Made by a program: the position numbers and the translations under genes. The notes below the pieces were generated by a model. That model was not told the origin of the DNA and searched no databases. It was given only the letters and a program-made list of their open reading frames with translations. 64,000 nucleotides of DNA, from the NCBI GenBank assembly GCA_017384945.1, contig JAFNSO010000050.1, positions 1 to 64,000 of the forward strand. The letters are read 5' to 3'. Every line of letters begins with the position of its first letter. Position 1 is the first letter of the stretch. Origin of the DNA: Ruminococcus sp. GTDB taxonomy: Bacteria; Bacillota; Clostridia; Oscillospirales; Acutalibacteraceae. Positions 53,051 to 60,326 of the stretch are shown in pieces.

Positions 53051-55327
53051 ATGAAGGTACTTAAAAGAATTATCTCAGCCGCCTTGTCCGCGGCGGTGCT
53101 CGCGGGTGTGTGTCCCTCGGCTGTAAGCGCGGCGCAAAAGGAAAAAAGCTCGATCATCTTTGATATAAACGGCGACAAGGTGACCGACGGGAAGGATATT
53201 GAAGCGTTTAAGTCCTATGCCCCCAATCTTGTCAGAGCAAGCGAGGACTTCGGGCTTTTCCCGACGCAGATAATCTACGGCGACGTAAGGTCGACCGATT
53301 ATGATACCTCGCAGGCGGATTCGATCCCTCGTTATTTCCTGACGAATATAAACCTCTCCACTACGCCTAAGTTTCAGGGCTCGCGCGGAGACTGCTGGGC
53401 TTTCGCGGCGGTCGGAGCGCTCGAGAGTGCCGCGCTCAAGGCGGATGAGCTCGCGAAGAACCCTTCGGGCGCAGTTGACCCGAAGGCATTCTCGGAGCCT
53501 GTTCTGAGCGGACTCGAGGACAAGTATGATTTTTCGGAAAAGGCGGTCGCGTGGTTTATGGGCGAGCCCCTGACGAGCGGTGAAAATCCCGCGCAGTCGG
53601 GCGAGGGCTTTTCGATTGGCGGCGACAGCACCGCCCGATTCGATTTAGGCGGTCCGTCGTCATATCCCGAAACGCTTTTCACCGCGTGGAGAGCGGTGCT
53701 CCCCGACAGCGTCGCGCCCCATACGCCCGAAAACTGGGACGGTACGGTGAACGGAATGACAAAGTACGGCACGAATTGGTCGCTTCCGAAGGATCTCGGA
53801 GCAACGTCCTCCGAAACCCCGAGGGTGAGCGATTATCTGCTTCTTCCTCCTACGTCAAGAATCAAATATGACTACTCAAACGGCGACAGACTGTGGCAGA
53901 GCTGCGACAAAAAGGCGAGGAGTATAGTAAAACAGGCTCTCCTTGAATACGGCGCCGTAAGTATTCTTTATGACGCGAGCCCGACCTCCGAGAACTACAG
54001 CTTCTATCACTCATACGACAAGGCGGACCCCAACCACGTCAACCTGATCGTAGGCTGGGATGACAATTACTCAAAAACGAATTTCTCCACCGAGGAGTCC
54101 TCTATGCCTCCCGAAAACGGCGCGTGGCTCGTTAAAAACAGCTACGGCAGCTACGATTACTGGAAATCGGTGTGCAAAAACTGGGACGAGGACAGAGAGG
54201 GCATAAACGGTATGTCCTACGCGGATTCCGTCTCCTATGCTCAAAAGCGCAAAACAACCCTCGACGATCTCAAGAAAAAAGGCGCTTCCGTAAACAAAAA
54301 TATGTGCGAATGGGGAATAAGAGACGAAAACGACCGCGGGACGGGCTACTTCTGGCTTTCCTACTTCGACCGCTCAGCGGGCGCGAATTATGTCTATAAG
54401 GCGGACTCAGCCGCCGACGGCTATGACTACGACAACAACTATCAGTACGATTACGCGATGTGCTCCGACGACCTGCGTTTTTCCTTCAAAACAGCCGACA
54501 AAAACACCCTCTTCGGCAATGTCTTTGTTTCAAACGGAAACGAAAAGCTCAAAGCCTTCTCAGCCTATACAAACGAGACCGACTCCTTCGTAAGGAGTGA
54601 AATCTATCTGCTCGACGGAACAGAGAGCAACCCGACCGAGGGAAAACTCATTTATTCCGACTCCCGAAGCGTCAAGTTCGCGGGCTTCCATACTATAAGG
54701 CTCGACAAGGAAATCAGCCTTTCCAAGGGTCAAAAATTCGCGGTCGTTCAGAACGTCACCTCAAAGGAAAGCGGCTCGGGAGAAGAGGTCTCCTACCTCG
54801 GGCTTGAAACAGACGTAGACGGCAGGGTTCTTTCGGACAAATACGAGGTCGACAGCAAGACCGTCTCCAACGACGGCGAAACCTACGTCCGTCTCGACGG
54901 AAAATGGACGACCCCGAAACAGCTCAACGAAAGCCTCGAAATATCCGAAATCTTCACCTTCGGAAACACGAAGATAAAGGCGTTTACCGTGAACGCGGCG
55001 AGCACTGTCGTCCCGAAAAAAGCAAATCCCGTCAGTGTCACCGTGAAATCAAAAACAATCAGCCTCAAAAAGCTGCGTAAAAAATCTCAGACCGTAAAGC
55101 CCTTAACCGTCAAAAACGCGCGCGGAAAGCTGAGCTTTGCGCTCAAAAGCGTACCCAAAAAGCTTAAAAAGCTCCTGAAAATAAACTCAAAGGGAGCCCT
55201 CACGGTCAAAAGATGGAAGAAAGCGAAAAAGGGAACCTATAAGCTCAAGGTAAAAATCACCGCGAAAGGCGATTCGCTGTTCAACTCAAAAACAGTCACA
55301 AAAACAGTAAAGCTGAAAATCAAGTAA
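53051..55327 (+). CDS. Exported papain-family (C1A) cysteine protease with basic C-terminal module
   Basis: 758 aa. GGGAG precedes ATG 53051; a TATAAT lies at 53021. The signal peptide ends near AVSAA. Residues ~35-55 (IIFDINGDKVTDGKDIEAF) look like a single calcium-binding, half-dockerin loop. The peptidase domain has the catalytic set: Cys115 in QGSRGDCWAFAAVGALES, His329 in DPNHVNLIVGWDD and Asn363 in WLVKNSYGSYDYW. Residues ~450-650 form a beta-rich domain. The last ~105 residues are the basic module shared with three other exported proteins (NPVSVTVKSKTISLKKLRKK). There is no obvious separate inhibitor propeptide. It presumably degrades or processes proteins at the cell surface. Confidence 0.88.
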   Translation: MKVLKRIISAALSAAVLAGVCPSAVSAAQKEKSSIIFDINGDKVTDGKDIEAFKSYAPNLVRASEDFGLFPTQIIYGDVRSTDYDTSQADSIPRYFLTNINLSTTPKFQGSRGDCWAFAAVGALESAALKADELAKNPSGAVDPKAFSEPVLSGLEDKYDFSEKAVAWFMGEPLTSGENPAQSGEGFSIGGDSTARFDLGGPSSYPETLFTAWRAVLPDSVAPHTPENWDGTVNGMTKYGTNWSLPKDLGATSSETPRVSDYLLLPPTSRIKYDYSNGDRLWQSCDKKARSIVKQALLEYGAVSILYDASPTSENYSFYHSYDKADPNHVNLIVGWDDNYSKTNFSTEESSMPPENGAWLVKNSYGSYDYWKSVCKNWDEDREGINGMSYADSVSYAQKRKTTLDDLKKKGASVNKNMCEWGIRDENDRGTGYFWLSYFDRSAGANYVYKADSAADGYDYDNNYQYDYAMCSDDLRFSFKTADKNTLFGNVFVSNGNEKLKAFSAYTNETDSFVRSEIYLLDGTESNPTEGKLIYSDSRSVKFAGFHTIRLDKEISLSKGQKFAVVQNVTSKESGSGEEVSYLGLETDVDGRVLSDKYEVDSKTVSNDGETYVRLDGKWTTPKQLNESLEISEIFTFGNTKIKAFTVNAASTVVPKKANPVSVTVKSKTISLKKLRKKSQTVKPLTVKNARGKLSFALKSVPKKLKKLLKINSKGALTVKRWKKAKKGTYKLKVKITAKGDSLFNSKTVTKTVKLKIK

Positions 55328-55330
55328 ATT

Positions 55331-55353
55331 ACCGCCCGTCTGAGACGGGCGGT
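55331..55353 (+). terminator. Hairpin terminator after the C1A protease
   Basis: A perfect 10-bp stem (ACCGCCCGTC / GACGGGCGGT) with a TGA loop, 4 bp after the stop. The tail TCCTTG has few Ts. Confidence 0.7.
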
Positions 55354-55451
55354 TCCTTGTGAAAATCGCATAAATAAAGCAAGGCGTTTTTGTGCATACA
55401 GCAGAAAATGAAAAAATACGAAACTTTTCCGATTTTTTTGACGCTTCAACT

Positions 55452-55486
55452 ATGGAAACGGACGTTTTTTTCGTCTATATTTATAG
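55452..55486 (+). promoter_or_regulatory. Putative ECF-type promoter, copy 2
   Basis: The 35-bp block beginning ATGGAAAC and ending TTTCGTCTATATTTATAG matches 29 of 35 positions of the block upstream of the ECF sigma gene (21930-21964), including 18 identical bases at its 3' end. It lies 11 bp before the LRR lipoprotein ATG. Confidence 0.6.
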
Positions 55487-55497
55487 GGGGTGTAAAT

Positions 55498-56736
55498 ATG
55501 AAAAAAATCATTATTATCCTGCTCGCGGCGTTGACCGTGTTTTCCGTCTCGTCCTGCTCGACCGCTGATAAGGCGAAAAAACCGAAGGCTGGTTTTAAGT
55601 ACCGCTACGATTCTAAGTCGCGAAGTCTTTATCTCAGCGGAAACGGAGAAATGCCCCGAAGCCTCGGCTTTGACGGCAACGATTTTGAGCCGCTGCCCGA
55701 AAGAATCGTAATCGAAAGCGGCATAACGACGGTATCGGAAAGAGCCTTCGCGGACGATGTCGACGGAGCCTCGGGCAAGGGTCAAAACGGATACGGCAAG
55801 GTTCGCGAAATCGTTCTCCCCGACACCGTCAGAGAAATAGGAGCAGACGCCTTTGAGGAGCTTCATTCTTTGAAAAAAATCAACCTCCCATCCTCCGTTA
55901 CAAAAATCGTGGAGGGCGCGTTTTCAGGCTGTGTCAGGCTTAAATCCGTGACGGTGCCTTCGGGCGTCAAAAAGCTCCCCAAGGAAATGTTTTGTATGTG
56001 CTCAAGGCTGAAAAACGTGACGCTCGAGGAGGGAGTAGAGGAAATCGGAGAGGACGCCTTTGACGGTACGGGGCTCGAGGAGCTTAGGCTTCCGTCTACG
56101 ATTAAAAAAATAGGAAACGGCGCGTTCTCCGTTTCGAACGTAAAAAACCTGATTCTCCCCGAAAACGCCGTGGAAATCGGCGCGAGTATGTATTTCGGCT
56201 GTGATAATCTGAAAGAAATAGTTATCCCCGAAAGCGTTGAAAAGCTCGGTGATGATGTTTTCGGCAATTGCCGCAACCTGAAAGCAGTAAAGCTCCCTCA
56301 GAAAATCAAGAAAATCCCGGGAGCCGCGTTCAGCGAGTGTGAAAAGCTCGAAAAAATAAACATCCCGAGCGCGGTAACCGAAATCGGTGATTACGCGTTT
56401 CGTACCTGCGAAAGTCTGAAAAGCGTGACCCTTCCGAAAACACTCAGGCTGATTGGCGAGCACGCCTTTGAGGACTGCAAAAGCCTTGAAAGCGTCTCGA
56501 TCCCCGACTCTGTAACCGAGCTGGGAGAGGAAGCGTTTTACGGCTGTGAAAAAATCAAGTCGATAACCGTCCCGAAATCCGTCGAAAACCTCGGCAAGCG
56601 CTCGCTGGGTTACTTTTACGAGGAAGAGTACGGCTTGTCCGGAAAGCTCGAGGGCTTTTCAATCAAGGGCTTCAAAAACTCCGCCGCCGAAAAATACGCA
56701 AAGGAAAACAAAATCAAATTCATTTCAATAGGATAA
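55498..56736 (+). CDS. LRR (BspA-type) lipoprotein, probable ECF regulon member
   Basis: I chose ATG 55498 because GGGGG lies 9 bp upstream and a lipoprotein signal starts there (MKKIIIILLAALTVFSVSSC, lipobox VSSC). 412 aa. The open frame extends 36 codons upstream through the promoter block, which is unlikely to be coding. After a short N-terminal region (YRYDSKSRSLYLSGNGEMP), about 12 LRR_5 repeats (e.g. GAFSGCVRLKSVTVPSGVKK) fill ~75-385, ending with IKGFKNSAAEKYAKENKIKF. It would sit in the outer leaflet of the cell membrane. Its promoter block matches that of the sigma/anti-sigma-LRR operon, so it is the best second target of that sigma factor. Confidence 0.8.
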   Translation: MKKIIIILLAALTVFSVSSCSTADKAKKPKAGFKYRYDSKSRSLYLSGNGEMPRSLGFDGNDFEPLPERIVIESGITTVSERAFADDVDGASGKGQNGYGKVREIVLPDTVREIGADAFEELHSLKKINLPSSVTKIVEGAFSGCVRLKSVTVPSGVKKLPKEMFCMCSRLKNVTLEEGVEEIGEDAFDGTGLEELRLPSTIKKIGNGAFSVSNVKNLILPENAVEIGASMYFGCDNLKEIVIPESVEKLGDDVFGNCRNLKAVKLPQKIKKIPGAAFSECEKLEKINIPSAVTEIGDYAFRTCESLKSVTLPKTLRLIGEHAFEDCKSLESVSIPDSVTELGEEAFYGCEKIKSITVPKSVENLGKRSLGYFYEEEYGLSGKLEGFSIKGFKNSAAEKYAKENKIKFISIG

Positions 56737-56737
56737 A

Positions 56738-56778
56738 AAAAGTCGGGGTTGTCGGTGACAGCCCCAACTTTTCTTATT
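56738..56778. terminator. Bidirectional terminator between convergent genes
   Basis: AGTCGGGGTTGTC / GACAGCCCCAACT imperfect stem flanked by A-run and T-run on opposite sides, between the LRR lipoprotein gene (plus) and mtnN (minus), which ends inside it. Confidence 0.8.
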
Positions 56779-57469
56779 CTTCCGCTGAAATAAATTTTTT
56801 GAGCGCCTTTATCGACCTGTCCGCCGCGAGCTGCTTGAATTCCTCGTAGTTCTCGGGCTTGTTGAACTTGAAGTCGTCGCTGATTGAACGGATAATAGCG
56901 AACGGAACCTTGTTCATATAGCAGACGTGACCGACCGCTCCGCCCTCCATTTCGCAGCATAGCGCGTCAAACTCATACGCGATAAACTCACGCTGGCTTC
57001 TGTAAACAACGAAGTAATCGCCCGACGCGACTCTTCCTCTGTGAACGTGCGCGCCGAGGTTCTGGCAGTAAACCGCAAGTCTGTCGCAGATCGCCTTGTC
57101 GGCGGGAATCTCGATTCTCTTTTCGTCGGTAAACCAAATCTGACCTCTGGGCTCCTCAAGCGCGGTGCAGTTGATGTCATGCTCGACGCAGTCGGTCGAA
57201 ATAACGATGTCGCCGACGGTAATGCGCTTTGTAAGGCTTCCCGCGATTCCCGAGTTGATCACAACGTCGGGCTTGTACAGGTCAATCATAATCTGAGTTC
57301 CGACAGCCGCGTTTACCTTGCCGACTCCCGATTCGAGCAGCACAACGTCCTTGTCGGCGATTTTTCCGCTGAAAAACTCGAGCCCCGCCTTTTTTGTGAC
57401 CTCGGGGTTCTCCATAAGCGCCTTTAATCCGTCAAGTTCGATTTTTAACGCGCAAATTATACCAATCAT
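56774..57469 (-). CDS. mtnN: 5'-methylthioadenosine/S-adenosylhomocysteine nucleosidase
   Basis: 231 aa from ATG 57469 (GGAGA upstream; the open frame starts 17 codons earlier without an RBS). Motifs are MIGIICALKIELDGLKAL with the catalytic Glu, ESGVGKVNAAVGTQIMID, NSGIAGSL, CCEMEGGAVGHVCY and the catalytic Asp in IIRSISDDF. It cleaves adenine from MTA and SAH in methionine salvage and SAM by-product recycling, and helps make the AI-2 precursor. A single-gene minus-strand unit among surface-protein genes. Confidence 0.94.
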   Translation of the reverse strand: MIGIICALKIELDGLKALMENPEVTKKAGLEFFSGKIADKDVVLLESGVGKVNAAVGTQIMIDLYKPDVVINSGIAGSLTKRITVGDIVISTDCVEHDINCTALEEPRGQIWFTDEKRIEIPADKAICDRLAVYCQNLGAHVHRGRVASGDYFVVYRSQREFIAYEFDALCCEMEGGAVGHVCYMNKVPFAIIRSISDDFKFNKPENYEEFKQLAADRSIKALKKFISAEE

Positions 57470-57510
57470 ATTCAGTCTCCTCTCTGTGTCGGTATTAACA
57501 TTCCGAGTAT

Positions 57511-57539
57511 AGTATAACACGTGAAATTCAATTCTTCAA
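57511..57539 (-). promoter_or_regulatory. Promoter of mtnN
   Basis: On the minus strand TTGAAG (57539-57534), 17-bp spacer, TATACT (57516-57511). Confidence 0.6.
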
Positions 57540-57669
57540 TAATATTTGGTGAAAATATAGCGCAGTTTTTATATTATTTAAAGCGAGCTCTGAGCTCTTT
57601 TGTAAGTGTTGCACAAATTACGGGGCGCAAGTTTAGTCAGTACGACAGAGTCCGATACCTCACGTTCGG

Positions 57670-57698
57670 TTGACAAGCGCAATCTTTTCGGGTTAAAA
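57670..57698 (+). promoter_or_regulatory. Promoter of the LRR/Ig-like protein gene
   Basis: TTGACA (57670-57675), 17-bp spacer, TTAAAA (57693-57698), ~40 bp before ATG 57737. Confidence 0.65.
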
Positions 57699-57736
57699 TG
57701 AGTAAAAGCGACTATCGCAATGAAAAGAGGTATACT

Positions 57737-59641
57737 ATGAAAAAACATTTACGTATAATCGCCGCGGTTTTAGCGGCGGTAATGCTGCTTTCGGTCTTTA
57801 CGGCTTCGGCTTTCGCTGCCGAGGTCGCGGCGGTAAAAACAGGCGGCAAGAGCGGCGACATCGGAGCGGGCTGCAAGTGGAGCTTCGATGAAACGAGCGG
57901 CAAGCTCACAGTCTCGGGCAGCGGTCCGACCTTTGACTGTCCCTACGTCGATGCTCCGTGGGCTGAGTACGCGCTGCAAATTCAGTCCATCGAGGTTCAA
58001 AACGGCGTAACCTCAATCGGCGAAGGTCTTTTCAAGAACATCAACGCAGTCAAGGAGGCGGTGATCGCCGACTCAGTTACCGAAATCGGCGAAGACGCGT
58101 TCAACGGCGACTTCAATTTGAAGAAAATCAAGCTCCCCGCTTCTCTTAAAATAATCTCAAACAGTATGTTCAGCTACAACAGCTCCCTCGAGAGCATTGA
58201 GCTTTCCGATAAGCTCGAGGAAATCGGCGCGTTCGCCTTTTACGGCTGTACGGCTTTGACGAGTGTTGATATTCCCGAATCGCTCAAAAAGGTCGGAATG
58301 GACGCCTTTGCCAACTCGGGTCTTTCCGAGGTCAAAATCACGGGTATGGACACCGAAATCAGCAGCCACGCCTTCGGCTATGATTACAGCGACCAATTAT
58401 ACAGAGTCAGAAAGGGCTTCAAGTTCTACTGTCTCCCGGGCTCCAAGTCGGAGGAGTACGCGCAGGCTCTCCTAAACGATACTCCGCCCGAGACAGACGT
58501 AACCTGGGAATTTGACGAAAAAACAGGCACGCTCACTCTTTCGGGTACGGGCGAAACCCCTTGGGTCAGAACCGAATATCCTGCTCCGTGGAGCAAGCAC
58601 ATTGAAGATATCACCGCTCTTAAGGTCAACGAGGGAATTACGATCCTGAACGGAATCGGTAATTGCCAAAACCTCAGAAGCGTGACCCTGCCTAATTCTC
58701 TCAAAAAAATCAACAGCTCCGCCTTCAATATCGAGGAAGGCTGTCTTTCAAGCGTCGACTTCGGTACGGGCATTGAGGAAATCGGCACAGCCGCGTTTGC
58801 ATACGCCGGTCTAAAGGAGATTGTCCTCCCCGAGAGTCTCAAAAAAATCGGCTCCTACGCGTTCGCGAACAACAAAAACATAAAGAAGCTCGACCTCGGC
58901 TCGGGCGTTGAGGAAATCGGCGACCACGCGTTCTATGAGTGCAATATCCTGTCCGTTACGATACCCGATTTTGTCGAAAAAATCGGCGAAAAGGCGTTCG
59001 GCTACTATTATGACGAGCGTCCGGTCGAAGGAGATTTGGACGACTGCTATATCTACGACGATTTCGTTCTCACGGGCTTTGAAATCATCGCATCTCCGAA
59101 TTCGGCGGGAGCGAGATACGCGAAGGACAACGGTATCGTATTGGTCGGGGGCAAGGCGTCGATCAACAAAAAGTCAGTCAGCCTCAAGGCGGGCAAGAGC
59201 GCGACGCTGAAGCTTTCAAACTCAGGCGCCTATAACTGGTACAGCAGCGACGACAGCGTCGCTTACGTTGACAGATACGGCAAGGTCACTGCGCTCAGAA
59301 AGGGCTCGGCGACCATCACTCCGCAGACCCCGAGGGGAATCAAGCTTTCCTGCCGAGTCAACGTTACCACAAGCCCGACAATCAAAATCGGCAAAAAGAA
59401 ATTCAGCGCCAAAAAGACCTACAAGGTCAAAAAAGGCAAAAAACTGACCGTCAAAATTTCGGGCAGGGCGTCCGTTTACAGTAATTCCTATTCGAGCTCA
59501 AACAAAAAGACAGCAAGAATCACCACCAAGGATTTGAACGCGAAAAAAGTAACGATCAAGGGCTTCAAAAAGGGAAAGGCAACAATAAAGCTAAAGGTCA
59601 ACGGAAGCGTAACCTTCAAAATCAAAGTAAAAGTATACTAA
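57737..59641 (+). CDS. Exported LRR protein with Big2 and basic C-terminal tail
   Basis: I chose ATG 57737 because AGAGG lies upstream and the signal peptide starts there (MKKHLRIIAAVLAAVMLLSV, cleavage near AFA-A). 634 aa. Two LRR_5 blocks (~35-240 and ~260-470) each begin with a W.FDE.(S/T)G.L(T)(V/L)SG motif (CKWSFDETSGKLTVSGSG, VTWEFDEKTGTLTLSGTG), so the protein arose by duplication. A Big2-like domain (~475-545) and a basic ~90-residue tail (SPTIKIGKKKFSAKKTYKVK) match the tail of the GDPD at 13731. The TAA stop is followed in the same frame by an Fn3-like relic (59642-59785), so the gene may once have been longer. Confidence 0.82.
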   Translation: MKKHLRIIAAVLAAVMLLSVFTASAFAAEVAAVKTGGKSGDIGAGCKWSFDETSGKLTVSGSGPTFDCPYVDAPWAEYALQIQSIEVQNGVTSIGEGLFKNINAVKEAVIADSVTEIGEDAFNGDFNLKKIKLPASLKIISNSMFSYNSSLESIELSDKLEEIGAFAFYGCTALTSVDIPESLKKVGMDAFANSGLSEVKITGMDTEISSHAFGYDYSDQLYRVRKGFKFYCLPGSKSEEYAQALLNDTPPETDVTWEFDEKTGTLTLSGTGETPWVRTEYPAPWSKHIEDITALKVNEGITILNGIGNCQNLRSVTLPNSLKKINSSAFNIEEGCLSSVDFGTGIEEIGTAAFAYAGLKEIVLPESLKKIGSYAFANNKNIKKLDLGSGVEEIGDHAFYECNILSVTIPDFVEKIGEKAFGYYYDERPVEGDLDDCYIYDDFVLTGFEIIASPNSAGARYAKDNGIVLVGGKASINKKSVSLKAGKSATLKLSNSGAYNWYSSDDSVAYVDRYGKVTALRKGSATITPQTPRGIKLSCRVNVTTSPTIKIGKKKFSAKKTYKVKKGKKLTVKISGRASVYSNSYSSSNKKTARITTKDLNAKKVTIKGFKKGKATIKLKVNGSVTFKIKVKVY

Positions 59642-59785
59642 GTAAATACCGCGTCAAAAACCTCGGTTAAGCTGAAAAAGCTGAAAAGCGGAAAGAAATA
59701 CTACGTGAGTGTCAGAACCTACCGCTCATTAAATAAAACAGCTCTCCTTTCTAAGTGGAGCAAAACAAAAAGCAAAAAAATTTAG
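59642..59785 (+). pseudogene. In-frame Fn3-like C-terminal relic after the stop codon
   Basis: Directly after the TAA of the LRR gene and in the same frame, 47 codons stay open to a TAG at 59783-59785. They read like the last strands of a fibronectin III domain: TSVKLKKLKSGKKYYVSVRT, then YRSLNKTALLSKWSKTKSKK. There is no start codon or RBS. It is either the lost end of the upstream gene or the remnant of a deleted neighbour. Confidence 0.6.
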
Positions 59786-59804
59786 CAAAAACAATAAAAA
59801 AATG

Positions 59805-59832
59805 TTGACAAATCTGTAACTTCTGTTATAAT
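59805..59832 (+). promoter_or_regulatory. Promoter of the small peptide gene
   Basis: TTGACA (59805-59810), 16-bp spacer, TATAAT (59827-59832), ~55 bp before the TTG start at 59888. Confidence 0.75.
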
Positions 59833-59887
59833 GATATACGTATAGACTGAATAGTAGTGCTAAAAAAGCGTAGAAGGAGGGTTTACT

Positions 59888-60064
59888 TTGAAAGAAAGAT
59901 ATTCAGCGCCTACAATCAAAGTTGATATTCTTGAAAGAGCAGATGTCGTTTTGAGTAATAGTAATCCCGGTTCTTCTCAGCAGAGTAGTATAAAGAAATA
60001 CGAAAAGGAAAATGTCTACAAGGATATTATGAGCTTTTTCATCAGCGGAGATTGGTTCAGCTAA
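59888..60064 (+). CDS. 58-aa peptide with YxxPx[LI] motif
   Basis: TTG start at 59888 with AGGAGG 7 bp upstream. The gene has its own promoter and terminator, so a real short mRNA is likely. It begins MKERYSAPTIKVDILERADV and ends KDIMSFFISGDWFS. The MK..Y..P.(I/L).V core and following DVVLSNS parallel the 47-aa peptide at 21596 (YQNPDL, DDVLTDS). There is no Cys, signal peptide or TM segment. Function unknown. The next gene encodes an asparagine-synthetase-like enzyme, but a terminator and a new promoter separate them, so a precursor/modifying-enzyme relation is not supported. Confidence 0.7.
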   Translation: MKERYSAPTIKVDILERADVVLSNSNPGSSQQSSIKKYEKENVYKDIMSFFISGDWFS

Positions 60065-60073
60065 AAATTTCAT

Positions 60074-60102
60074 CGCCCTGCATTCGCAGGGCGTTTTCTT
60101 TT
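60074..60102 (+). terminator. Rho-independent terminator
   Basis: CGCCCTGC / GCAGGGCG stem with an ATTC loop and TTTTCTTTT tail. Confidence 0.92.
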
Positions 60103-60121
60103 GCTAAAAATCCGAAATCTA

Positions 60122-60150
60122 TTGTAAAATTCCGACGAAAATGTTATAAT
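60122..60150 (+). promoter_or_regulatory. Promoter of the asparagine-synthetase-like gene
   Basis: TTGTAA (60122-60127), 17-bp spacer, TATAAT (60145-60150). It leaves a leader of ~170 nt. Confidence 0.7.
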
Positions 60151-60174
60151 TCTGACATAATTCGACATCGGAGC

Positions 60175-60285
60175 GATAGTATGAAGAATCATACTATCAG
60201 ATTTATGTTGTCCGCTCAGTTTGCCGCGAAGCGGCAACGAGCGATGATTGAATTTCCATTTACGCCTTATCCGCCCACGGTAAGG
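60175..60285 (+). ncRNA. Three-hairpin structured leader RNA (candidate cis-regulatory element)
   Basis: Three consecutive hairpins are visible. H1: GATAGTATG / CATACTATC, perfect 9 bp with loop AAGAAT (60175-60198). H2: CGCTC plus TTGCCGC / GCGGCAA plus GAGCG with loop GAA (60213-60243). H3: CCTTA-T-CCG / CGGTAAGG with loop CCCA (60265-60285). No T-run follows, so control would be at translation or RNA stability. A 36-codon ORF (60181-60291, GGAG upstream) overlaps the hairpins, but its sequence looks structural rather than coding. It matches no riboswitch or T-box I know. Confidence 0.5.
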
Positions 60286-60326
60286 TTGTAAATAGATTAA
60301 AAGGACTGTTTGTGGGCGGAAAGGCT

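Noticed and set aside
60175..60291. T-box or 36-codon protein gene before the asparagine-synthetase-like gene
   Set aside because: No T-box sequence (AGGGUGG-type) or terminator is present. The 36-codon ORF has a plausible RBS, but its bases are mostly paired in three hairpins and its composition is unlike neighbouring proteins.
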